A program made the position numbers and the translations under genes. Of a DNA stretch of 14,718 nucleotides, positions 8,101 through 14,506 are shown piece after piece (the stretch's first letter is position 1; each line of letters opens with the position of its first letter). Source of the DNA: Methanobacteriota archaeon (GTDB lineage: Archaea > Thermoplasmatota > Thermoplasmata > RBG-16-68-12); NCBI GenBank assembly GCA_005878415.1, contig VBMM01000103.1, positions 1 to 14,718 of the forward strand, written 5' to 3'. The notes beneath the pieces were generated by a model, which was not told the origin of the DNA, did not search any database, and was given only the letters and a program-made list of their open reading frames with translations.

Positions 8101-10318
8101 GCGACTGCCCCTGGGCGAACGGCGCGAAGTTGTTGCCTCGGTACACCGTGCCGTCCGGTGCGGTGACCTCGAGGTCCAGATCGTTCACAAGCGCCTTCGA
8201 CGCGCCGAGGGTGCCCGGGTAATCGTTCCACGCCAAGACGAACTTGACGCGTCCGGCTTGGCCGACGTGGAACGTGTAGACCGACGCGTCTCCGGTGAGG
8301 AGCCCCGCGGTCCCGTCGATGACCTGCGTCCGGAACGTGTCGCCGGCGGCGGCGATCGGGAGGACGTTCGTGAGGAGCACCCGCCCGAACCCTTGTTCGT
8401 TGTTGGGCCATGTGTCGCTCGGCGACCGGGCGACCGTCCCGCTGCCGGTGACCTGCGCCCCCGAGGCGATGAGGATCGCGCGGACGAGGGCCGCGCTCGG
8501 GTTCATGGCGTTCGCGGGCACGGGCCGCGCCGCCGGATACCAACCGTCGACGAAGTACTGGCGGACGATCGCGGCCGCCGCAGAGGCCGCCGGCGTCGCA
8601 TAGCTCGTCCCGGCCCAGTGCTGGTCCGGAAGGCCGGTGCCGCTGAGCGGGTCGCCGTCCGACATGGCGGAGTCGCCATCGAAGATCGTCAGGATCGTGG
8701 GCTTGATGCGTCCGTCGATCGTCGGCCCCCGGCTGCTGAGCGCCGCGAGGTCGTTCTGCGCGCCCGCCAGCACCGAATCGGGATTGTACGCTCCCCCCAC
8801 CGTCACGATGTCCTTCGCGGTGCCTGGCGTGCCGACGGTGCCGGATCCGCTGCCCGCGTTCCCGGCGGCGAACAGGATCGTCATGTCGGGGTGCGCCCAG
8901 ACGAACGCATCGACCATGCGCGCCTGGACGTCGTACACGTTCGTGTCCGCGCCCCAGCTGTTGCTGTGGACGCGCACCGGCGCGACCGCATCGTTGTAGA
9001 CGAGGCCCGGCGGTCCGAACAGGTCGTTGTAGTCCTCCGGGAGGTAAATGAGGCCCTCGTTCGGGCAGACCGCGATCCCCTGGAACCCGCCAACGTCCTC
9101 GAGGTAGATCTTCCCCTGGAGCGCGTCACCATCGTTCGGGGACGAGCCCAGCCCGTTGTCGTTTCCCGCGAGCGTCGACGCGACCCCGGTGCCGTGGCCG
9201 TGATCGCAGTCCTTGATCGACCAGGGATCCCACACGCCGCCCCCGCCGGGCCAGGTGAGCTGCCCCGTGAGGACGCCCATGTTCACGTACCGCACGACCT
9301 TGCGGCGGCCCATGTCCGTCGTGTTGTAGATGTCGCCCCGCGTGATCGTGGCGGTCGAGTTGCGGAACGGAGCGCCATCGTAGTCGAGCCCGGTGTCCGC
9401 CATGCCGATCACCTGGCCGCGCGCATCGAGGCCGTATTGCCAGTACCGATAGTCCCCGGTCCCGTTCGCGAACGTGCGGTTCGTCTGGACGACCCAATCG
9501 GTCTGCGCGTTGAACGAGTGCACTGGCTCGACGACGTCGATGAACTCGACGGCGGGGAGGTCCGCGAGCAATCGGAGGAGGACGGCGGGGACCTCCGCGC
9601 GCACCCAGCGGAAGTCGCCTTGGCCGAACGAGCCCCGGATGCCGTCGTTGCCGCCGAGGATGTCGTGATGACCGAGCCATGCCTCGATCCCCTCGGGCGC
9701 GTCGCCGGGGAACACGACGATCCGGACGTCCACGGAGCCGGAGGTCGGCACGCCGGTTTGCAGCTTCCAGGAGGGATCGAACGAACCCACCCAGTCGACG
9801 AACGGGAGCGACGATAACGCGTCCAGGGTGGCGGGCGAACCGCGCACCACGAATGCGTCTTGCGGCAGGTATCGGAGGACCGTCACTCCGCGGGCCTCCA
9901 GCGAGGGTCCCCACTCCGCCTTGATCGGTGCGTGGAAGTGGACGACCCCCACCGCATGGCCGCTCGAGTCGAGGGTCCACACGGGCCGAACGGAGGCGAG
10001 GGTCCCGATGTCCACCGGCCCGTTGACGAGGTCGAGGACGGACGCCTGATCCAACGCCTCCGAGTGCCGACTCCCGAGGGCGAGTTCGTCCATGCTCGTC
10101 GCGGGCCCGCGCGCCACGCGATAGGCGTCGTATGATTCAAGCAGCTCTGCCCCGGCGTCGCGGATTTCTGTGGCGGTCGCGTCCGTGCGGAACGTCAGTA
10201 TGGGGCCCGCCGGCGCGGCCGGAGGGGCGGAACCGCGAGGGCTCGTCGATGGGAGCTGCGTGAGAAGGACGACGGCGAGTGCGACCGTGACGACGAGACG
10301 GGAGCGACGAAAGACCGT
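5105..10318 (-). CDS. Secreted multidomain subtilisin-like (S8) serine protease; start codon irregular
   Basis: Exported serine peptidase of 1737 residues if read from the ACG at 10318. The first conventional start, GTG 10117, would give 1670 residues and lose the signal peptide. Order: signal peptide (1-22, FRRSR then VVTVALAVVLL), long pro-region to about 280, S8 catalytic domain with Asp308 (MADTGLDYDG), His375 (DHGHGTGVAS), oxyanion Asn in FAAGNAGSG and Ser572 (GTSYATP). Next come a jelly-roll P-like domain (about 655-800, LAWNDYPG, NDLDLEV), a fibronectin-III-like domain (895-985), a class I amidotransferase-like alpha/beta domain without an obvious nucleophile (990-1240, VLVVVGGSS, GGGRLVVASH), two Ig-like domains (1250-1463), another FnIII (1474-1576), and a C-terminal pair of repeats GLNLLGMP...GFWINGT and GWNLVGLP...GYWVHVP. 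There is no C-terminal membrane anchor, so it is probably released or surface-bound non-covalently. A role in extracellular protein degradation is likely. Confidence 0.93.
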   Translation of the reverse strand, partial: TVFRRSRLVVTVALAVVLLTQLPSTSPRGSAPPAAPAGPILTFRTDATATEIRDAGAELLESYDAYRVARGPATSMDELALGSRHSEALDQASVLDLVNGPVDIGTLASVRPVWTLDSSGHAVGVVHFHAPIKAEWGPSLEARGVTVLRYLPQDAFVVRGSPATLDALSSLPFVDWVGSFDPSWKLQTGVPTSGSVDVRIVVFPGDAPEGIEAWLGHHDILGGNDGIRGSFGQGDFRWVRAEVPAVLLRLLADLPAVEFIDVVEPVHSFNAQTDWVVQTNRTFANGTGDYRYWQYGLDARGQVIGMADTGLDYDGAPFRNSTATITRGDIYNTTDMGRRKVVRYVNMGVLTGQLTWPGGGGVWDPWSIKDCDHGHGTGVASTLAGNDNGLGSSPNDGDALQGKIYLEDVGGFQGIAVCPNEGLIYLPEDYNDLFGPPGLVYNDAVAPVRVHSNSWGADTNVYDVQARMVDAFVWAHPDMTILFAAGNAGSGSGTVGTPGTAKDIVTVGGAYNPDSVLAGAQNDLAALSSRGPTIDGRIKPTILTIFDGDSAMSDGDPLSGTGLPDQHWAGTSYATPAASAAAAIVRQYFVDGWYPAARPVPANAMNPSAALVRAILIASGAQVTGSGTVARSPSDTWPNNEQGFGRVLLTNVLPIAAAGDTFRTQVIDGTAGLLTGDASVYTFHVGQAGRVKFVLAWNDYPGTLGASKALVNDLDLEVTAPDGTVYRGNNFAPFAQGQSLAGGTFDTTNVEEAVILKNAIAGDWKVKVVGSNVPVGPQPFALVATGNLDGAYGRVLLDRAAYSEADTIRIAVEDSDAPSAVVHVTSGVEPAGEDVTVARGGPDETWRGTIATAFGTPAADGVLQVAEGDTVTAVYQDSSPPHTATAQAGVLASGPTIHDVRATDIGAFSSTIRWSTSEPATGEVRYGTDPLALTLNANVSDLRLDHAIPLSRLVPDTSYDFEIVSRGRLGNATTDTNAGRLYAFRTPGLGDVLVVVGGSSFPPEREASYAAALEGNGWTWSMWRVAELGLPPLGTLQARRAVIWQVGLEQYPPFNASARALVKAYLDGGGRLVVASHDTAWALGSPDSTFSSPESTAWVGGVLKATFVCDPVTIATLDGVNGDPISGAYTGGIGYTPHRDGGADDELATNAAGGTVSRVWTDDNSVQGCTPQNQPVGLRWISSSANGTAGNGAWGGTASRLVYFAFEPTGIDSTLTNLNPGSPTRAAILDAALRWLVSTATSTTDRDHPDVAITSPNGGVFSGPSIPIDWTATAYGTGVAIAGFTLAASADSGQTWTTIATLPGAARTYTWDITAAENGDRYLLRIQAQDDGTPSLSADHRTDATFEIARPGGDTDGPILWAGSVRVAPRPPGAGSTVAFRATADDRNRAASTVAAAELFVQVAPPTPAANGTGRPMTAVDGAFDATVENLSWQGGLASAPGATCAWVHARDAAGNWGPYAFDCFLVILLGPDGVPPAAAAADSIRLTNGINDLEIGWLAAWDEGLYGGTTEYRVLRSNAPRGSYADITGPILANGSSRYAFVDPGRGNDASDYFYRIETIDAVGNLANATTLAVKAHLAMGAGLNLLGMPADLTDPAFLDFAAGRAWADAWTYDGCGGGFQWASARPLDPTSFALPAGRGFWINGTASDSLLVLGIVPEIGQVRLCTGWNLVGLPGLAVGMTVQMLRTATGADEVLGFDPAGPYHVRDLASADVLVSGQGYWVHVPREATWTVAGW

Positions 10319-10327
10319 GCGGCGCTG

Positions 10328-10333
10328 CCTCCT
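10328..10333 (-). promoter_or_regulatory. Strong Shine-Dalgarno deciding the protease start
   Basis: AGGAGG on the minus strand, a perfect anti-16S match. It lies 9 nt upstream of an ACG codon (10318-10316) from which a textbook signal peptide is read in the protease frame. No ATG, GTG or TTG occurs in that frame between the upstream TGA (10378-10376) and GTG 10117. Confidence 0.6.
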
Positions 10334-10612
10334 GACTCGCTTGGAACGGGTTCCCCGCTCCGATCCGCTGAGATGTCAGGCACCGCACATTAGTCTTTTG
10401 GCACGATTCTCGACTCGCCTCGACACGTCCTGTTCCCTCGAGCGATGATCGGCGTACCCACGAGCCGCTCCGCAGGAAGGATGGTCGATCGCGGCACGAG
10501 GGAGGTGAACCAAAAAAAGAAAGGGGGAGTAAGAGGGAGTGGCAGGGCCCAGTGTACCCCATCCATAAGATGATTTTTGCACTCGGTCTGTGAGCAACCC
10601 TTCGGCTGGAAA

Positions 10613-10622
10613 CGTTTATTTG
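10613..10622 (+). promoter_or_regulatory. TATA-like box for the winged-helix gene
   Basis: CGTTTATTTG, AT-rich in GC-rich surroundings, 38 nt before the ATG at 10660, giving a leader of about 10-20 nt. The complementary strand (CAAATAAACG) is equally TATA-like and could fire toward the purine-rich spacer. Confidence 0.5.
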
Positions 10623-10659
10623 TTATCCGGTTTGTTACCAGGTCGTAGGGGCGGGGCCG

Positions 10660-11244
10660 ATGTTCGTTCCGGAGAGGAATCTCAAGGATCTCGTCGTCTC
10701 CTACATTCGGGAACGGGAGCGGTCGATTAGCTCCCTCACGAAGCAGCTCAAACAGGACGGCTACGCCTTCCACCGGCTCTTCGTGACGGGGTATCTCAAG
10801 GCGCTGAGCGACCTTGGCGTGCTTCGCGAGAAAAACATCCCGCCCGCGAAGGTCTACACGACGTCGGCCCATCGAGAGGCGAACCTCTACGAGGCCGTCG
10901 GTTCTCGGTGTCGGGATTCGACGCGCGACGAGACCGAGCAGGTCCGGCTTGCGATCGGCGTCCTCCAGAAGTTGTTCCGACGGCCCATTTTCCTCCGAGA
11001 GCTGCGCGAGTGCGGCTTCGTGGGGGCGATCGATGCGCCGGCGGCCCCTCGGGAAGAGCGCGACGAGGCACGACGCGGGTTGATTAAGGTCGGCCTCCAG
11101 CTCCCCACGAACGAACCCGCGTACGCGGTCTCCGAGCGCCGGAACGAATTCCGCGACGAGATCCTCCGCGAACTAATCATCGATCGGTTCGGGATGGGCA
11201 CGCTCGTCCTCGAGACGAAGCAGATGAAGCTGACCGAGCGGTGA
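10660..11244 (+). CDS. Winged helix-turn-helix DNA-binding protein, probable regulator
   Basis: A 194-residue soluble protein. Residues 5-70 read as a winged helix: helix NLKDLVVSYIRERE, then SISSLTKQLKQDGY, then recognition-type helix HRLFVTGYLKALSDLGVLRE, and a wing (PPAKVYTTS). The middle part (about 90-130) has a second helical set, LAIGVLQKLFRRPIFLRELRECGF, which may be another DNA-binding or dimerisation unit. The C-terminus ends in a helix-rich DEILRELIIDRFGMG followed by a strand LVLETKQMKL. No metal or ligand motif is visible. I do not recognise a named family; it resembles uncharacterised archaeal winged-helix proteins. ATG 10660 is supported by the box at 10613-10622. It is divergent from the protease, so it might control it, but that is only positional. 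It ends immediately before the 3' end of the convergent SRP RNA gene. Confidence 0.8.
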   Translation: MFVPERNLKDLVVSYIRERERSISSLTKQLKQDGYAFHRLFVTGYLKALSDLGVLREKNIPPAKVYTTSAHREANLYEAVGSRCRDSTRDETEQVRLAIGVLQKLFRRPIFLRELRECGFVGAIDAPAAPREERDEARRGLIKVGLQLPTNEPAYAVSERRNEFRDEILRELIIDRFGMGTLVLETKQMKLTER

Positions 11245-11248
11245 GCCG

Positions 11249-11566
11249 GAAGCTAGGCCATCGAGGTGGATGCTCAGCTCCGACGCCGGGTGACCCGGAT
11301 GCCGCCTCGGTCCCGCACTCCCACGAGCGTTGGTAGTCCGCGGTTAGGCTGCTCACTTCCGTGCCTGACCCGTTCCCCACGGTCAGGACAGGGACCACCG
11401 CTCTCCAGCTGCGTTCCCTGCCGCCTCCAGCCCCGCAGGACAGAACCTCAACGTCGGCATCCGGACCAGCGCCAGACTGGGAGCACCGCCCCCGACTGTC
11501 ACCGCCCCATGAGGACGATTTGGGTCTACAAGGGGACGCCCAACCCCCCGGTCAAGCCTAGCGGCG
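11249..11566 (-). ncRNA. Archaeal signal recognition particle RNA (7S RNA)
   Basis: RNA scaffold of the SRP, which targets exported proteins to the membrane. The universally conserved SRP54-binding helix 8 is readable on the minus strand at 11371-11347: GGGTCAGG, then CAC-GGAA-GTG (GNRA tetraloop), then AGCAGCC, the symmetric and asymmetric internal loops of the family. The 5' domain at 11562-11521 (GCTAGGC, GACCGGGGGGTTGGGC, GTCCCC, TGTAG) matches the archaeal Alu-domain start, including a UGUNR motif. The 5' GCTAGGC (11562-11556) is exactly complementary to GCCTAGC at 11258-11252, forming terminal helix 1 of archaeal SRP RNAs. Length of about 318 nt is normal. Ends are approximate, placed from helix 1 and the TATA-like box at 11585-11592. 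No competing protein reading frame is credible here. Confidence 0.93.
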
Positions 11567-11584
11567 TTCTCAACCGAGGCATCG

Positions 11585-11592
11585 TATTTAAT
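11585..11592. promoter_or_regulatory. TATA-like box for SRP RNA (-), possibly shared with the surface-protein gene (+)
   Basis: Reads TATTTAAT on the plus strand and ATTAAATA on the minus strand. Its centre is about 26 nt upstream of the SRP RNA 5' end, the canonical archaeal distance. In the plus direction it would give a leader of about 55 nt before TTG 11672. A second AT-rich stretch at 11622-11629 (CGATTAAG) is an alternative for that gene. No more genes are visible between the RNA and 11672. Confidence 0.6.
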
Positions 11593-11671
11593 CCTTCGCG
11601 GGTCACGATGCCCAAGCAAAACGATTAAGCGGTGATGGTCCAATCCTCGCTCGGGCGGGGAGAGGAGAGAG

Positions 11672-14260
11672 TTGAGGTCACTTGCGTTTCTGTTAGTCGT
11701 GATTGTCGTCGCGTCGGCTCTGGCGGTATGGGCGCCTTCGATCGCTTCGGGCACTTCGTCCTCCCTCCTGGGCGCGACCGCGGCGAGCCCGGCTCCGACT
11801 TCGATCAATCCGTTCATCCCGAACATCGACATCATCGACCACTCGACGCCGTACGCGTGGCAGGTCGAGCCGACGATGCAAATCAACAAGAGTGGCGCGG
11901 TTTTTGTCGGCTGGAAGGAGACGAACGGGCCTGATGCCGCCGGCTATCGGGTGGGCGCCTCGTACTCGACGGACCAAGGCCAGACCTGGGCTCCGAACAT
12001 CCTGATGAATCGGACGCATCCGAATGACAATTGCCGCGATTCCGATCCCTGGATGGCGATGGACCCCACGGATCGCCTCCATTACGGATATCTGGAATAC
12101 GACCCGAACGGCGGGAGCTCGCCGCCGTGCAACTCCGGCCTCGATGTGTCGAACACGACCACAGGGAACAACTGGGGGAGCGTGCACTACATCCAAGGGC
12201 ACGGTGGCCTCGTCGACAAGGACTCCATCGGCTTCGATTCTCAAGGACGGCTCTACGCCGCATGGGACGAGGGCAACGTCCTGGCCGTGACGTGGAGTGA
12301 TGACGACGGCGGCCACTGGGCGCCGATCATTAACCCGGGCAGCCAGGGGAGTGTCCTCGGCACGATCATTGCGGCGGGGGCCAACGGAACCGTCTATCTC
12401 ACGTGGTGGAATTTCGGTTCGAGCAACATCCTGTTCGAATCCTCCTCGGACCGGGGCAAGACCTGGAGTCCGATCGTCCATGTGAACCACCGGGATGGAT
12501 CCGCATCGGGCGGCTTCCCGCAATATCCGCTCCCCGCGATGAACGTCGACCCGAAGTCCGGCGCGATCTACGTCTCGTGGGCCGATAGCCGGAACGGCAA
12601 TCCGGACATCTACTTCGCGAATTCCACGGATGGCGGCAAGACCTGGGGAACGAACCATCGGATCAACGACAACACGGACAACTCCCAACAATACATGGTG
12701 GACCTGGCGGTTGACCGGGCGGGCACGGTGCACGCCGCCTGGGAGGACCGGCGCACCGGCAACTGGAACATCTTCTACTCGAACTCCACGGACGGCGGCC
12801 GGACGTGGTCCAAGAATGTTCGCGTCACATCCGCGGAAACCCCGGGTTCGTACGATCGCCCCGGAGACTACTTCGCGATCGAGGCCGGGCCGAACAACTA
12901 CATCTACGTCGTCTGGACGGATGGCCGCGGCGACGACTTCGACATCTACTACGCTCGAAGTCCCGGGTTCCCCGTTGCGACCGTGACCGTGACCACGGAT
13001 CCCGCGGGATTGCCCGTCACCGTCGATGGCGTGACGGCGGCAAGCCCCGAGACCTTCAATTGGACGATTGGCTCGACCCATTCCGTCTCGGTCTCCTCCC
13101 CGATCCCGATTGGTCCAGGCTCCCAGTACCTGTGGCTCTCATGGAGCGACGGTGGAGCCATGACCCATCAGATCACTGCCGATAAGGACCTGACTGTGAC
13201 CGCTCGCTTCGTGAAGCAGCACCAAGTCTCCATCGGCACGAGCCCGCAGGGGCGGACGGTATTGGTCGACAACGTGTCGATTGCCGCTCGGACGATGTTC
13301 TGGTGGGACGACGGCGTGCCCCATTGGCTCGAGGCGCCTCCGCAGCCGGACGACACGCCGGATGCCCGGTACGAATGGCAGTCGTGGAGCGACGGAATGG
13401 CGAGGGCCCACTCCGTCGTCCCGACGGCTCCTCTCTCTCTGACCGCGACGTTCATCCGCGAGGGGGCCCTCCGGGTCTCAACCTCATCGGAGGGAATTCA
13501 CTTCTTCGTCGACGACGTCGAGTATTCCTCTTCGCAGACCTTCTGGTTCGAGCTGGGGTCCAGCCACTTCGTATTCGCTCCCCCATCGCAATCGGCCCCC
13601 GGGGCTCGTTACACGTTTGTGAATTGGAGCGACGGCGGCTCCTTCGGCCACCCGATTCAGTTTTCCGGCGCGATGAGCTTGGAGGCGAATTTCCGCACCG
13701 AGTTTTACCTGACGGTCACGACCCCCTACGGAGAGACAAGCGGGGGCGGCTGGTACGACGAGGGCACGACCGCGTTCGTGGGTCTGAGCCGCACCTCGGT
13801 TCCCGGGGCGACGGGTGTCCGGTACGCGTTCGTGGGTTGGACCGGGGATGCGAGCGGCACCGGGGCCGTGTCGTCCGGCATCCTGATGGACGGCCCGAAG
13901 GTGGCGACCGCGGACTGGTCGACCGAGTACGCGGTCGCGGTCGTGAGCGACGTCGGGACAATCGAAGGAGGCGGATGGTATGCCGCGGGGGCCACCGTGA
14001 CGCTCCAAGCGCCGGCTCAGGTCACGCAGGGAGGGACGACCTACAACTTTGCAGGATGGACGGGCGATGCGACGTCCGCGCAACCCACGCTGACATTGAC
14101 CGTCCAGGGTCCGATGACGGTCCACGCCACCTACACGGCGACGGGGCCGCTCGGCGTGTCAACCACCGGCTGGGGGCTGCTGACCGTCGTGATCATCGCC
14201 GTCGTTCTGCTGGTCCCGATCCTGCTGTGGCGTCGGAGGAAGGGCCGGGGCGGGGGATGA
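11672..14260 (+). CDS. Cell-surface protein: Asp-box (sialidase-like) beta-propeller, tandem beta repeats, C-terminal membrane anchor
   Basis: 862 residues. The signal peptide is 1-26 (MRSLAFLLVVIVVASALAVW). The propeller spans about 50-430 with five Asp boxes of the form SxDxGxTW at residues 99, 209, 258, 318 and 372 (STDQGQTW, SDDDGGHW, SSDRGKTW, STDGGKTW, STDGGRTW). The sialidase FRIP/RIP motif is absent, so binding rather than glycan hydrolysis is likely. Then come three related repeats of about 80 residues (436-516, 517-597, 598-676) sharing V..D, a W/F-rich strand and SWSDG or NWSDGG, and two InlB/Flg_new-like repeats (677-751, 752-830) with GGGWY and F.GWTGDA. A membrane helix (about 834-853) and RRRKGRGGG tail anchor it. 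TTG 11672 is the only start that keeps the signal peptide; GAGGAG at 11662-11667 lies 4 nt upstream. The substrate or ligand is unknown. The 3' end overlaps the convergent membrane protein gene. Confidence 0.9.
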   Translation: MRSLAFLLVVIVVASALAVWAPSIASGTSSSLLGATAASPAPTSINPFIPNIDIIDHSTPYAWQVEPTMQINKSGAVFVGWKETNGPDAAGYRVGASYSTDQGQTWAPNILMNRTHPNDNCRDSDPWMAMDPTDRLHYGYLEYDPNGGSSPPCNSGLDVSNTTTGNNWGSVHYIQGHGGLVDKDSIGFDSQGRLYAAWDEGNVLAVTWSDDDGGHWAPIINPGSQGSVLGTIIAAGANGTVYLTWWNFGSSNILFESSSDRGKTWSPIVHVNHRDGSASGGFPQYPLPAMNVDPKSGAIYVSWADSRNGNPDIYFANSTDGGKTWGTNHRINDNTDNSQQYMVDLAVDRAGTVHAAWEDRRTGNWNIFYSNSTDGGRTWSKNVRVTSAETPGSYDRPGDYFAIEAGPNNYIYVVWTDGRGDDFDIYYARSPGFPVATVTVTTDPAGLPVTVDGVTAASPETFNWTIGSTHSVSVSSPIPIGPGSQYLWLSWSDGGAMTHQITADKDLTVTARFVKQHQVSIGTSPQGRTVLVDNVSIAARTMFWWDDGVPHWLEAPPQPDDTPDARYEWQSWSDGMARAHSVVPTAPLSLTATFIREGALRVSTSSEGIHFFVDDVEYSSSQTFWFELGSSHFVFAPPSQSAPGARYTFVNWSDGGSFGHPIQFSGAMSLEANFRTEFYLTVTTPYGETSGGGWYDEGTTAFVGLSRTSVPGATGVRYAFVGWTGDASGTGAVSSGILMDGPKVATADWSTEYAVAVVSDVGTIEGGGWYAAGATVTLQAPAQVTQGGTTYNFAGWTGDATSAQPTLTLTVQGPMTVHATYTATGPLGVSTTGWGLLTVVIIAVVLLVPILLWRRRKGRGGG

Positions 14261-14506
14261 CGCGGCGGCTTCGCGCCGCGCCGCCTTCGTCTTCTGGTAC
14301 CTTCCGTACGTCGAGAGCATAAGCACGCCGCCGACGAAGAACGCTCCGGCGGAGCACACGAGCCGCCACGCTTCGAGATTGCGGACCAGGACGTTGTCCG
14401 CGAGTTGTGCGGTGAGGTAGAAGTTGATCGAAGTCGCGATGATGAATAGCCCGATCCCCATCGGCGCCCACACGCCGAGGATGGTGCGGACCCGCTCGAT
14501 GTTCAT
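14159..14506 (-). CDS. Small two-helix membrane protein following NAC
   Basis: 115 residues from ATG 14506 (MNIERVRTILGVWAPMGIG...). Two hydrophobic segments are clear: about residues 12-32 (WAPMGIGLFIIATSINFY) and 46-66 (RLVCSAGAFFVGGVLMLS). A basic stretch and a Pro/Gln/Asp-rich tail follow (79-115). The ATG overlaps the NAC stop as ATGA, so the two genes are almost certainly translationally coupled on one transcript. The family is not recognised; co-location with NAC hints at a role near nascent chains or the membrane, but that is positional inference. The last 102 nt are antisense to the membrane anchor of the surface-protein gene, and the tail composition (PPTPQQDRDQQNDGDDHDG) looks like accidental read-through, so the natural C-terminus may have been extended by loss of an earlier stop. 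Confidence 0.75.
   Translation of the reverse strand: MNIERVRTILGVWAPMGIGLFIIATSINFYLTAQLADNVLVRNLEAWRLVCSAGAFFVGGVLMLSTYGRYQKTKAARREAAASSPAPALPPTPQQDRDQQNDGDDHDGQQPPAGG

Larger units (their letters stand above)
10319..10659. other. Divergent spacer between protease and winged-helix gene
   Basis: A 341-nt region without a convincing gene. On the minus strand it holds the protease leader with AGGAGG (10328-10333) and a weak AT-rich box (10388-10399, AAAAGACTAATG). A purine tract on the plus strand at 10512-10540 includes seven A residues; read on the minus strand this is a pyrimidine tract with seven T residues, as in an archaeal terminator. The winged-helix gene's TATA-like box is at 10613-10622. 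I see no tRNA or known structured RNA here. Confidence 0.6.

Noticed and set aside
7481..9817. Long plus-strand open frame (778 codons)
   Set aside because: Entirely antisense to the protease catalytic and central domains, rich in Arg, Asp and Val with no domain pattern. The opposite strand has unmistakable S8 motifs.
10445..10573. 42-codon plus-strand frame in the spacer
   Set aside because: Low-complexity translation across the purine tract, no homology signal, no convincing promoter.
10390..10872. Minus-strand frame (160 codons) across the winged-helix gene start
   Set aside because: Antisense to the conserved DNA-binding region and continues into the non-coding spacer.
11693..13081. Minus-strand open frame (462 codons) opposite the surface protein
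   Set aside because: Arg/Val-rich translation without a recognisable fold; mirrors the propeller codons. The plus strand has the signal peptide and Asp boxes.
14267..14292. GC-rich inverted repeat (GGCGGC...GCCGCC) just after the surface-protein stop, terminator-like
   Set aside because: It lies within the coding region of the minus-strand membrane protein (Ala/Arg codons), lacks a T-tract, and such repeats are common in this composition.
13303..14322. Plus-strand frame (339 codons) overlapping the surface protein end
   Set aside because: Alternative frame of the repeat region, Arg-rich, no membrane or domain features.
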